Shown in pieces: positions 14,371 to 27,595 of a DNA stretch of 64,000 nt; within the stretch, counting starts at the first letter, position 1; every line of letters begins with the position of its first letter. Origin of the DNA: Dromaius novaehollandiae (lineage: Eukaryota; Chordata; Aves; Casuariiformes; Dromaiidae); assembly GCF_036370855.1 (NCBI RefSeq), contig NC_088099.1, forward strand, positions 155,280,517-155,344,516, in the 5' to 3' direction. Position numbers and translations under genes: made by a program. A model generated the notes under the pieces. The model saw only the letters and a list, made by a program, of their open reading frames with translations, was not told where the DNA came from and searched no databases.

Positions 14371-15425
14371 AGAATACTGTAGACATGCTAGATCTGTGAT
14401 TATTTCCCGTAGCTCTGCCTAAAGCAAATTCTAGTCTCAGCACTGGTATCTGCCTTGTAGCATGCTAACCACTTCTGGTCTACTAAGATCCCCTCCAGCT
14501 CCTTTTGGGGTCCATTACTTTTTCTCAGTCTGCTTCAAATTTGAATGAAGGCCTTGACGGGAGGTTTTCTGTTCCCTTTGGAGGAGCTAATAGCTATTAA
14601 AAAATCTGCTGAAATAACTTTAAAAATGGGACTTCTGGTTTTTTAGTCTGTAATTACAACATCAGTTCCCTTTTATGCTTCTAAATTACAGAGAAACAAG
14701 CTGTGCTGTTTTCTGATGTTTTATTATTTTAAATTACCCAGTGGCTTTGTGGGGACAAAGTAACTGAATATTTTTGGTAGTGTTACATAGGCGACGCCTT
14801 CCTCATTAGCTTTTGTGATTCTTCCTCACTCTTCAAGGTTCCCTTCGGGGGGAATGGAAATTAATTTGCTTCAAGAGAAACAGTAATAATGAATGTCCCC
14901 TTTTAGTGGTTTAGTCAGCTTGAAATAAACTCTTAAAAATGTGCACATCAGTTTTAACAGAGGCTTTATGTTAACTAGGATTAAGCAGACTCTGTTCTTG
15001 CTTCAAAACTTAATTATCCGGGCAGTGTTGCAGCATGATTGGCATGGGCCTCAGTGCAAGGAATGAAATGGGGCCCTCAGTCCAGCCAACCGCAAATGTC
15101 ACCCGCACCTACCCCTATCGTGTCTTCGCAGTTTGGCGCCCACGCGCTGCTGCACACGGGCCTCGGTCCAGTTGCGTCACTTATGCAGAGAGTGGTTATT
15201 CTGCTGGATCCAGCCGTAGCTTGAAGGAGCACATTGGGACATTATTAGAGGCTGTAAGTATCACCGATCATCTTTCGGCAAAGGTGGGCTACTTTTCAAC
15301 ATTCCCTGGAGCAGCTGCCCTCTGCTATTATTTTCCTTCCATTTCTTCAATCTGAAAGTGTTTTGTCTTTCAAGTTTTTCCCTTTACAGGAAGGACACAG
15401 CTTTAACAAAGGGAAATGACAAATT

Positions 15426-16141
15426 CTGCACCCGAGGAGCAAACCAGTACAGGCTGGGGGCTGACTAGCTAGAGTGAAGCTTTGCAGAGAAGGCCCCAGT
15501 GGACAAATTGAACATGGGCTAGCAATGTGCCCTCATGGTCAAAAAAGCCAACAACATACTGGGCTGCATTAGGCAGAGCATTGCCAGCAGGTTGAAGGGG
15601 ATGATCCTTCCCCTCTACTCAGCACTGGTGAGATGCATCTGGAGTGCTGGGTCCAGTGCTGGGCTCCCCAGTATGAGAGACACATGGACATATTAGAGTA
15701 AGTCCAGCGAAGGGTTACAAAGATGATTTAGGGACTGGAGCATCTCTCTCATGCAGAGAGGCTGAAAGAGCTGGGACTGTTCAGCCTGGAGAAGAGAAGG
15801 CTCAGGGGGAACTTATCTTGTATAAATATCTGAAGTGAGGGTGTAAAGAGGATGGGGCCAGACTCTTCTCAGTGGTGCTCAGCAATAGAACAAGAGGCAA
15901 CAGGCACAAACTGAAATACAGAGAATTCATTTAAATCTAAGAAAGAACTTTTTTACTGTGAGAGTGGTTGAACACTGAAACAGGTTGCCCAGAGAGGCTG
16001 TGGAGGCTCCATGCTTGGAGATACTCAAAACATGACTGGACATGGTCCTGGCAGATGTGCTTTGGGTGACCCTGCTTGATCAGGGGGAGTTGGACAATAT
16101 GATCTCCAGAGGTACCTTCCAACCTCAGTGTTTCTGTGATT
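15426..16141 (+). mobile_element. CR1 LINE, 5'-truncated, 3' end intact
   Basis: About 716 bp match the avian CR1 3' region almost throughout: CAGTACAGGCTGGGGGCTGA at the start, then CAGCCTGGAGAAGAGAAGGCTCAGGGG, GACTCTTCTCAGTGGTGCTCAG, ACAGGTTGCCCAGAGAGGCTGTGGA, and GATCTCCAGAGGTACCTTCCAACCTCAGTG, closing with TTTCTGTGATT, the degenerate terminal repeat of CR1. It covers the end of the reverse transcriptase frame and the 3' UTR. Scattered substitutions and stops show it is dead. 5' truncation and the lack of target-site duplication are usual for CR1. It supports a bird or close sauropsid source. Confidence 0.95.
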
Positions 16142-19100
16142 AAGCTGAGTGCCCATGAAAGAGTATCTCACAGTTTGCATCAGCACTCATCCCTCAGAGT
16201 CATTGCGCCACCACAGAGGTGCTGGGTGGATGAAGTTGGGTTGGTAATAAGTGTCTTCATGTTTAAATTCTTAACCATTGCATCAAGAAAATGTCCCACT
16301 TGGGCATCCACACATTCCTGATAGGACATATAGCAGGTTCTCCAAGGATCTGTCCTACCTATTCACCAGACATTAGCATGAGCATTAACAAAAATCTGCT
16401 CAAACGTGTGCTCATGCTATCTGTCCATCTTATTGTACCATTATTCTTTCCCATGCAATTTCTTATTTTAAAGCCAGTTCTCTACAGGGCTCTGTAATTG
16501 ACAGGTCATATTGTTGCTCAAATGAGATCATGGGCCCATAGCCATGAAATTGTGCCTATTCATAATTTTTTGCCAGCACGGGAAATGAACAGCATAGACT
16601 CATCAAGTAGTGTTGTCTAAATTTACTGCTTCATTCAAAGAAAGCATTAAGCTTTTCAGAGAATCTAATTTGTAAAGAATCTCTACAATAACTGATGTGG
16701 ATTAATATTTATTTATGAATCTGTAACTGTTTTGATCAACTTTTGCTGTTTTTACCTAAGCTGTTTTGTTGTACATGGAAGAAGATCCAGCCAGACCACT
16801 GACTTTAATAAGGTCTAGGATTGTCTTTGGATGCAAGAATTTGCCAGATGGCAGACATTAGTACTTTCCACTACTTTCAGATATTCATTTTGTTGGGCTG
16901 TAATACATATTAGAATTTACAAAGGTATCATACAAAATTGCTAACTCTCTGATTTATTGTCAAGCTTCCTTATTCTACTAATTTTATTCTGATTCTAAAT
17001 CTATTTTTTGCTGCTTTATTGTACTCAGTCTAAAACAACAGCAGTAGATATATAGACACTTACTCTAAGTTCTGCTTCCTCCCAACACTAACTTAATATT
17101 GTTTTGTTTCAGCCTCATAGAAACAAGTGCTGGATGAAAACTAATCCAATTTTTGTCACACACAGGTCAGGAAAATCTGATAGGCTGTGGGATTCCATTT
17201 TTTCTGGGACTTTCAGAATTGCATTATGAATGATATTGCATTGTGTTGAATCATATATTATTTGTAATGTGCTTTTGATTGCCTTTGTATGACTAGATAT
17301 ATGGTTGAGCTAGTTTCATGTATTTTGTTATTGTGAAGTGGAGCAATAGATTGTGAAAGTAGCAATCATCCTCCATGGTATCTTTAATAAAATTTGATTT
17401 TTCCTTTGAGGTTCTCAAGGAAAATCACAGTTCTCTCTCTATCTGGCTTGCTACAGCAAAAAACAAATCCAAAACACCTCCAGGTCATTATGATCCATTG
17501 TTGCAACATTGGGATTAAGTTTTGGCCCGAATAGCAATTATTCAGTCCCTTGTAAAAAAACAAGAAACAGGAGAGTGGTTTCACAGTTGTAGGTAAGGGG
17601 AATATTTGAATTTTGGCCTACCGAGTTTTGCACAGGTGTGTATCCCAGGTCCACCACCAGTGACCAGAGTATCAGTAACCGGTGGTCTTCAGAAAAAGAT
17701 GATTTTGGCTGTGTCGGCAACACAGCCAAGCACAGCCTGGGCCTATGTGCAGCACACGTCTGTTCGTACTGCACCTCTGTTCATCCTATTCACACGTTCA
17801 CGCACCCAGGCATGATACTTGCTGAGCACCACGTGTCTATTTTGACAGAACTGAGAAATGAGTGTTGAAAAAGCAGTTTTCTTGGGCAGTACTTGACTAC
17901 CCGCTTCCTGGCAGATCCCAGGGGAGGTTGCGCAGGGGAGGTGGGATCTCCAGTGGTGCTGCAACTTGCAGGCCTCTCTCTGATGCAGCGTGAGGTTCAG
18001 CGTTAGAGGAGGCAAATGGGAGAAGAGAAATGTTGTGGAAAGACAAGGTTTTGTGGGAAACTCAGATTGGCTTAGTTGATTTACCACCTGATTACCACAA
18101 ACTCAGATTAGCTTAATCAGATTGCTGGAGCTGGAGGTTTGGTTAACAGCTAGTGCCTAGGGAGGAAAAAATGAAAGAGGAGGGAGGAGTGGGGGATTTG
18201 GGGTTCATCCAGGCTTGGGGACAGACTCTGCAAATAAGAACCTATGGGCTGGAGAGGAAGAAACAACAGCATTGGACAGCCCAGGGTGGAGCAAAGCTGC
18301 AAATGGGAAGGCCATAGACTCGGACCAGCGCAGCAGAGCACCCTCAGGCTCTGCCAACAAATTCACAGGGCCGAAGGCTGGTATGTGGTTGTTCACACTG
18401 TTTGGTGGTGCCCCCAGCTGTTAGGCAGCTGGGAAGCACCATCCTCTTCTGGGGGGCTAAAAGAGGTTAGGTGTAGGGACACAAGCCACTTGCCACCCAT
18501 CACAGCCTTTTGTTCCTGACCCATGAAAACCATACTATTGTGGAGTCTCATGGAGTCTCAGCAGTAGGTCTCCTTTGGCAGGGCAGAAGGAACGCTTCAT
18601 TAAAAAAAGCCTCCCCTGAGGCACTTGTCCCCTCTCACTCCCTGACTCTTTCCAGCTTCAGCTGCTGTCTTCAGCCCATAGCACGTAACATGCTGGCACG
18701 CAGAGATTGCAGTGCTGAAGACTGTAAGTACCTGGAGAGATGTTTACTTAGGCATTTTTCTCAAGTTCCGATGATTCAGCCCCCTCAGAAGGAGCCTGTG
18801 TGTCAGTGGGCGAAAGTCAGAGCACGGCAACACTTTGTGTTCTGGAGTGGGCACCGTAATGTCTGTTATGGTGTTGACAGGCAGGGAAATGACACCTTTA
18901 TCTGACTGCCATGTACCTAAGTGGTAAATGACTAATTATTACATAAGGCAACTTTATTAAAACTGTCAGCCTCTCCAGTTTGACAGAGGCCTTAATGTGC
19001 ATAGGGAATGTCACTGCCTACTTACCCTTCAAATGACACATGCTTTGGCACCTTCTGAGATGAGGCTGAGGGCTGTAGCTTGCAAAGTCTGAAAGCTAGT

Positions 19101-19669
19101 TTGGCAGTAGCAGAAATGCTAAGGAAAGCCCAGAAGGGCGGGATATGGACTGTGTTTTTGAGTATGTATTCTTTATTGTTCTGGCCATCTTCATTGCTTC
19201 TGCTTTTCCTCCAGGCTTTTACTACCGAATTTGTGTCAGAGACACTGAAGAAAAGGAGAAATGAAGCAGCCACTGGCAAACTAAAAAGGCCTCCAAAGAA
19301 CTGCCAGCCTTCTTGGGTTTGATGTGGAGCCATGTCCACTTCTGTTGGGACCTGGAAATGTGTGCTATCAGGCAAAAAAAGTGTCCTTAGTGAACTTTTG
19401 TGAGCTCACAGGAGAAGGAACTCTGCTGTTCTGCCTTGGTGCCCTAGACAGTGTATCATGTTTCATTTAATAGGCGACCTCCCCTTCTGTCAATGCAAAT
19501 ATTTTAACTTTTTAGCTTTGTTAGACCTGAATAGTTGCAGTTTTGTGGCACGGACTCTACATAACTGTGCTTTTTGCCTGTGAATGCTATCTTTATGATG
19601 TCTGCATGAATTCTAGCAGGGATGTGGGTTCTTGCAGTTGCTAGCCATTAGGAAAAGGATGACTTATGT

Positions 19670-19712
19670 ATGACATCATGGTGGGAAACCATGCAATGAC
19701 ATCATGGTGGGA
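19670..19712 (+). repeat. Two direct copies of a TGACATCATGGTGGGA unit
   Basis: ATGACATCATGGTGGGA occurs at 19670-19686 and again at 19696-19712, a 26 bp period. Each copy holds TGACATCA, one base from the CRE palindrome. Confidence 0.85.
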
Positions 19713-22700
19713 GACATAATCTAGAAATGATGAGCTTCCTCTGCTTAGCATCTCCACAGCTGTAATCATGATAGCCAGGTCAGGCCCAGGCATTACAGTT
19801 ACAGGGAGCAATGAAAGGTGGCAATATAGAGAAGTGGTGAGAGACACTGATGATTTCTCATTGAGGCTAAAAGGGTAAGACTAGAAATGAAAAGACTTGG
19901 CTGAGCTGTCACCTTCAATCTAGCTTCTTATTCTGAAATCACTATCTGGATTATGAGATCCCACAAGGACCAATCCAGAGACTCCCTGTTGCAGCTGAAC
20001 AGCAAAGGCTTGACAAGAAAAGGCATGAAGGACCAGTCACGGATTACACATCATTTTCATAGAGGATAAAAATGTTTGGGTCTGATAAGAAACTTAGTGA
20101 GATGTGATAAGGCAAGAAAAAGAATGTGTGAGGGGGCATTTCTCTATCAGAGATTCACACAACCCCATGGAGAAACAAAAAAACAGCCAAATGCTGAAGA
20201 TGTTGCAGGATGGGGCAGTATATAGATAGTGTTGGTAGAAACATATGTTTATTATCACTGTATTCTCCCAAATTATTTCTGTGTTCCTTTTTCTCATTAA
20301 TAGCATTCCTTTTGTTTACAGACAAGTGTTAGGCTTGTGACCAGAGAAGTATAGCCTGTTAAGGTGTCTAGGGAAAATATTTAATTTTCCCAGGTTTCTG
20401 GGTGGAGTCTTAGACCAGTGTGTTTGTTAATTTTAACAGGAACCACTTGGTATTTGCACCTGGCCATAGTTACTGCCAACAGACTGAACACCTTAAGGTC
20501 ATGAGAAAAGTTTAGTCACCTCAGCCTTCCTATTAGAAAGGGGAAATGTGCAGTCTGGGAGCTGGGCTAAAGTGGCATTTGGAATATGGAACATCATGAA
20601 AAATAACTTCCCCTTCTAGAGTATTTTGTTCTTTCAGTTGCTTTCGGAGTAACCGTACAACATGTTTATGGGTCTTTCTATACCCCTCAGTTGACGGGCA
20701 AGCCAAGTAGCTTAGTGCATCAATTATCGGTCTCCCACTAGGTTCAGTAAGGTTAAAAACTGACATCCTTTTCCACCACTGTGAGTCCAGGCATACTTAA
20801 TTGTGGACAGAGAAGCTGCAACAATAAATGAGGTGAGTAATAGACTGTGTTAATATAGGGGTTTTCATTTACAAAGGAGGACTTTCTGAGAAAGGAATAA
20901 GACAGGCCACATACATTATTAACACTGCACCTCCTTCTCCTTTAGGGTCTTATCCCAGTGATTTCAGTAGCATTACTGCTGACCTACAACGAGAGCATAG
21001 CCAAGCCTAGTTTGCATTTCAGGACACAGATAGTGAAAGAGTGTATTTAGCCAGTTATGCTTTGAGGATGCAGCTGTAAGGAATATCATTTCTGATAACA
21101 GCCATATATGATACTCAGTCAGAGGTGAGTACAACCTGCTACTAAGAAAACCAATGTAATTCTCCTTAATAGTTCTGACATAGAGTTTAGATTGCTCTTC
21201 AGCTCAGTATCTCACACTGATGGGAGCCACAGAATGCAAGGAAGTGTCATGTAGTGCCAGGTTCATCTGGTAATTCCAGTGTTGTCTGAGAGTTCATATA
21301 TGCACTTTCTGTATCTTCTTAAAGAGAGGATGTTGGCATGTTTTTTTCTTGAAATAGCCTAGATATGGAAAGAGAGAGAAAGAATCAAATGAAAGAAAGA
21401 AATCTTTTGACTTACTTTCTTGCAGGGAGAAGGGAGATGTCTGTTTTATGGGATGTCTCAAAACAAGTCATCAGACCTTCATGCAATAGTAATTGGCATA
21501 CTCTGTATGGACTGTGACCAGTTTTGACTATCAAGAGAACAAAGGAAGAATTTGTGGATATCTTGAGTTTTGCAGATCTGAGGATGTGACAGAGTTGTGA
21601 GCAGCTTAGACGATAGTTTTGTTGCTCCAACGATTCTGTTCTCTGTCAGAGTCAGACAAAGTGGATGAGATAAACAGAAATTGCAAAGGGAGGATGATAC
21701 CAATGAGTGAAAGCAGGAAACTGCAAAAGACTCCAAGTCATTGTTTTGTATCTTCTCAAGAAACAAAGCCTGATGTCTACCTTCAGCTTAATGCTAGGGT
21801 GCAAGACCCACTCACTTCTCCGAACGTTCAAGCATGGATACTATAAGGAGATAATGCAGTGGACAATATGGAGCAGTCAACAGAGAATGTGACCCTTCAA
21901 ATTGAAGGAAAATTTTGGGCTGCTGACCAGATGGATTCTCCTTTGCATGTGAAGAAAAAATAGAAAAATAGACTTCTATTTTGTTGTTGTATATGGCTCT
22001 GCAACAAGTTATTTGTGTTACTGTGCAGGCATGTGGAGCTTTGACAACAGTAATCCATACTTTACGTACAATGGTGGAAATGGTAAAAGTCGTACCATGG
22101 CCTCTGGATGGTTCAGTTGTTGGAAAGCTCTAAGTCATCTTTCAGAAGGGACTGAGAAATGTGCAGACACAACCAACCTGAGACTGAGATAGGCACAATA
22201 AATTAAGCTGTGCTACATTTCTTGAGGGCACCTCAATAGAAACAAAATGAACATCACTAATAATTGGCAGCTATGCCATTAAGTTCAATTAAATTTAAAT
22301 TAGTTCTTTGTGAAACATATTATTTAAGGACTTCCTAACTAAAACAACAATGTTAGTAACATCAAGGCTGACATAAAAGCTTTGTCATCACAAATACACC
22401 TAGCTCTTAGCTCTCAGTGTAATCTGTTTCCGAAGTCTTGCCTTCCCAGACAGGAGTAATTTAAACTGTAGCCTCAGTTTCATTGCCGACTGGGGTTCTG
22501 TTCTTGCATAGAAAAGACATCAAACTCCAAAGTGGTAGTGAATGGTTAGCACTGTCAAGGAATATTGAGGAGGGTTTAATCGATGGTGTTGAGATGTGTT
22601 AGTACTATCACTTAGCGGAGCTCAAGTGTTATTCTGCATGCTGGTCATTTCCACGGAGGTCAGCTAAATCAGGAACATAGGAGATAGTGGAGTTTTTTAA

Positions 22701-25700
22701 ATGTTCCTCTTCTTTGCTGAAACAGACTACCATAATTCAACAGCTTGAAGTCTAGGGAATTCACATGAGATGATTTCAGTGAGGCCTGTACTTTGCATTC
22801 AGACCGTGTACTTGAAGACTGTTCTACTCCATTGCAGGCAAGTGCCCTCATGCCAAATTATTGTCTGTCCTCGGTTAGGGCTCTTGTAGTCTCCTGTTTT
22901 GGAGCTATTCTGCTTTTTCTCACCAGTGGTATCTTCCTTGGAGCCAAGAACTTGAGTCTGAATCACCCACACCTCAGGTATGTGCCTTGACAAACAGGCT
23001 GTCGTGGAGAATGAACAGCTTGCTTTGCCTGGAAATTCCAGGGAGGCACTGTGAAACGCTTCCTGGGAAAGCTGCTATGTGTGCTCCCACAAAAATGGGC
23101 TGTTTTTGACAAAACACACTCTCTAACATAATGGAAAATTCCATGCCGCCCTGTACTTGCAAACATGCAGTTCAAGTGCTGTTTACTCAAGTCAACAGTG
23201 CAGTAGTGCCCAGCACTTCAAGAAAATGAAAGAAAGCAAAATGAAAGTGAAATGCAGATACAGCACTCATAACACACAGAGCTAAGAGCATTGTGGTCAA
23301 ATGACCAGGCAAGATGACATGTCACGCTTCTGTCTGAACTTCATGCTCGCTTTTGATGACAAAGATCACACACAGTGTCGGTCTGTTCCCACTCTCGTAT
23401 GTCAGGGGTCCCTTTGCAACCACTGGGTGATGAGATCTTCAGATCCTCCTGTACCAGGCAGACAGCAGATTTTTCTCCTCATCCCTGTTTGATTTTCTGG
23501 TCCTTAGTTTGATTTCCCACCCAATTTTCTGTATTCTGCTTCTCCCTCTTCTGGAGGGAGGCCTCACCGGAGGCTGCCTGCTGCTTAGGTTGAGGGACAT
23601 CCATTCACTGGAAATAGCTTTTTAGTTGAAAGAACATAGACACAAAATTAGGGCCATGTCAGGAAGCAAGGAGTTCTGCAGAAGGAAGAGGGAAGAAGGG
23701 TTTGAAGGAACTACCCTAGCCTTTCTCCTCCATATGCGAGTGGAGTGGCATCTCCAGGTGAACAGCTCTCCACAGTCCATTTTCCTTTTCTCGCCCTACT
23801 CCACTACTCTAATCTGCAAACGGCCTTCACCAGGCTGTGCAAAGCATTCCAGCATAAGAGCAAATAATCAGGGGACTGTTTGATTTGGAAACAAATAAGA
23901 AAGGACAGTCAGGTAAAGGACACCTTATTTGCCTTCTTGCAAGAACAAGGAGATATTCAATCATATTTAAAGCAGGGTAGTGTAAATCTTACCAAAGAGA
24001 AATGATTTTACATTATGCAGGAGCACTAATGCACAGCCACAGGATTTCACTAAAGCCAAGGTCAATAGGAATAAAGAGAGGAATTCAACGTTTGTATGAG
24101 TAATAAGACTATAAAATTATGTCTGATGGGAATTTGTGTTTTGTTAAAGAAACATTAAAACAGCATGTTTTTAAAAACCATCCAAGGGTGTTATTAAATA
24201 TAACTCATAAAAGGAGCCAGTGAGAAATGGAGAAACGACTAATATGCAGAAGGGGAAGGGGAAATTGATCTGACTCTCTTGAAATATTTCAGCCTGTGCA
24301 CAGTACAGGACAGAGCTCCAAACTCACACATCCAGCTAATCTGCGTGTGCCGACCAAAGAGCTGGCACGAAGCACATTGTCATTCTGCGCTCTCTCATGG
24401 CCGTTGCAAGGTGCTTCGGTCTGGTCAAGGTCACACTTATCACGGCCTGTTAACGTAGGAGAAATGCCTAACACCAGAAAAGAGCAGCTGGTCTTTGTGT
24501 TCATTTTGCCAGATTACAGGATTTGTCACGTCTTAATAAATAGAAATTTGAACAAAAGTTCCACAGTGTCGCTTTCTGTAACATCTTAAATAACTGTTAC
24601 ACTTGATTTCTTAACCCATCTTAATTCTTGTATTTCATTTGTTCTCCATGTAAACAGATTGACAAGACTTAGCCTCCTAATGAGGTAGAATCCCTTCATC
24701 TTAAATCTCTGGAAGCTTCTACTGTCTGGGAAACAAGCTTTTATGAGGAATGATTTCATTCTTAATCCATTTTTATCACTACTTTATCTTAGTGAAATGA
24801 AGAAAACATGAAAGTAGTTTAAAGTTAATTACTTAAGCACATTTTATTTGAGTAAATGAGGGATTTGTTGGAAAATATGCCCTCAGAAACTGTAAATTTG
24901 AGGAATATCTTTAAAAAACCAAGACTAACAATAATATAATTCTGCATGCATCTATGGCTCCTCTTCAAGCGTATATTTCTGAACATTGATCTGAATACAG
25001 ACCACATTAGACCTACATTATAATTGCAGGATTAGAATTGAAGAATTACGGACTGCGAAGTTTAGTTCACTCCATCTGAGCTGAAATTTCACATTAGTAA
25101 AAAAGTGAAAGCTTAAAATAAAACCAAGCTGTATTTATCCATCTTCTTTTAAGCAGCTTCTGCGCATGTGCTAACGAAGTGGACAGTGCTGTCAGAATAA
25201 CAATCATTCTGAGTTTTGGGTGTGTAACAGGAAGGAAATAAATTTTTTTTGTCCAACAGAGAAAATAGAAAGATTTGCCCACCCTGGTGCTAAAAATACA
25301 GAATAATTATCAGCTGAGGCAAATGCACTTCTGACCGAAGCATACATGCACACCATCTATTTTCAAGTCCACTTTGTTATAACAAAGAGGTGAATTTTTC
25401 CTTCAAGTACAGACTTTAAAAGCAAATACAAGTGACTCTCCTGAGGAAGGGAGACCGATTGCCAGAGGAATGGAGAAACAGGGAGACCAGCCACCTTGAA
25501 CACCATGCTCTGCTATTGCTCCTATATCAGGATGAAGGCTGAGACATATACCACAGTCTCTCCAGAGATGGTGCCAGGTGATATGGGCCTTAGACCTCCT
25601 CCCATGTATGGCCTCCTGGCCAATGTCCAGCAGGTTTCACAGCATGGACATACTTGGTGGCACGGGGATAGTCTGTCCGGTATTTTGCTGTTGTAAAGGG

Positions 25701-27514
25701 TCCAAATAATCTGTTCTATGAATGAACGATGATTCCTGATTTTCAACACCCTCTAGGGCAATACCTAGCTTCCCTGATTTCCTAAGTGGATACTAAACCT
25801 TCAGAAGACCAGGACTGCCATCTCTAAGTAGGTAGGTGTAGAGTCAATGCATAGTCATCTTGTGGGTTTCTGGTAAAAGAAGGCAAAACTTGCTGCTTGC
25901 TTCCTTCTGCTTGCATTGTGGTTCACTTTGTCAGCACGTCTCAGTTCTGCTTTATTTGCAATTTTCCTCCTTAGGGCCCAGTTGCAGTCTTTACCTCTAA
26001 CCATGCAGAGCACTGACAGCCTCCTTAGGATGACGCTTTAAGACCAACATAAAACCAGACATTGGAAATAACATGCATCAAATGTGCCTTGTGAGAGCTG
26101 GTCACAGAATACAAAAACATATTGCCTCTTTAATTATATTGTATTTTATTTTATCGTGGCTTTTCCTTCACTTTTGCCTATTCCTCCTTCTGAATCTCTC
26201 TTTCAGTATTCCTACTCTCCCCCGTCGCCCTCAGACCTCTTTTACTTCTCAACCATTTCATAATAGAAACTTATTTAGCAGTTTGACTTAAGCCATGGAG
26301 CTGCCACTCCGCGTGGGCAGTTAAATGAGCTGCCTGCCAGAGACAAACATCTCACAGTGCTTCTGGCTGCCTGTGAACCCAAATGAGGCTTCAGACTAGA
26401 AGTCAGGGTTTTGCTCAGACTTTCCCCAATGCTGAGGAGCTGACAAGTGGTGGGAGAAGGAAGAGGCTTTGCTGTATTTGGTCATAGACACCAGGGTAGA
26501 GCTGAAAGCTCAGATCCTAATCACAGTTTTGCCAGAATGAAAAGATGGCTCAGATCCAGGACATGGGTCTGGGCTCAGCTCTTTTTAATATGTTGACTCT
26601 TCTGCAGCCTCGTTACATCATTCCTCACCATCTATTCCAGTGCCAGAGGAAGAAGGACACATAGGTTATACTTCCCAAGTGTAAATACCCTTTTTTGTTC
26701 AGAGCCATATGAATGCACATTGACTGCTAAACAAGAAGTTCAGCAGTTTTTAAAAAATGATGAACCTCTCTTCCAGAAAGAGCTAAATAACTGATTTCCT
26801 CAATGAATGCACTTTCCAGAATTTCCACAGATGTGACAATTATTCATTTGTGCCACAGAAAAGAGCTAAACTTTTGCGTAACAATGTTATACAATGTCAA
26901 ATAAAAGCCGCTTTCACTGTTTGTTGAATATGAATCAAGTAGCTTCTGCCTAAAAAAAAAATTAACCCAGGTGAAAAAAAGCACAGTAAGTATGTCTGTC
27001 TTTGAGCTCTTTTGAATTCAACACTTGGTTGTTGCTCTTTCTTGGTAAGAAAAGCTCCTTTTAATACCTTTTGCCAACTCTCTTAAAAGTTTGGTTTATT
27101 TTCTAAAGAGATACAGAAGTGCAGGAAAAATCCTTCTTCCTTTGTGACTTTGGGCCCTGTTGGTTTTGGATGTCATGAATAGTGGGTTTAATTTACTAAT
27201 TTGACTTTATAAAGGGGCAGCCCGCAGCTCTGCCACAAAGAACAGCCTGTAACTCAGAGAAAGACAGGGAAGCAAGCACCAGGGCAAAAACTGGGATGAG
27301 GGACCTGTATAAGTTTGGAGGTACCATAATGTAACAAATTTGGGGCTCTTCTAAAAAAGAGATCTAAGCTGTGTGGAGCTGTAAGCCACTTTCTCTCCTT
27401 TTCTTTCCCCACCATCCTCCCTGGCAGAAGATGGAGGCAATCAACAGAAGAGCATCTGCCTCAAACAGGGACGTATAGATGCTTTCAGTCCCCATCATTG
27501 CTGTTCCTTCTTTA

Positions 27515-27595
27515 CAATAGGCAGTATTATTTGCCTTTTTTACACAGAGGAATCAAGCAGTTCTGTGCCTGCCCCAGAAATTGTCTGTGACAATG
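27515..27595 (+). mobile_element. Possible MIR-like SINE fossil
   Basis: AATAGGCAGTATTATTTGCCTTTTTTACACAGAGGAA, then TGTGCCTGCCCCAG, resembles the MIR 3' half ('ttattatccccattttacagatgaggaaac … cttgcccaag'). Recognised by eye. Confidence 0.4.

Larger units (their letters stand above)
8071..15425. other. Intergenic, no gene seen
   Basis: AT-rich, apart from two MIR-like fossils. The 119-codon plus-strand frame at 12044-12403 is lysine-rich because the DNA is A-rich and has no recognisable domain. Confidence 0.7.

Noticed and set aside
15937..16122. 61-codon minus-strand frame
   Set aside because: It is the antisense strand of the CR1 element.
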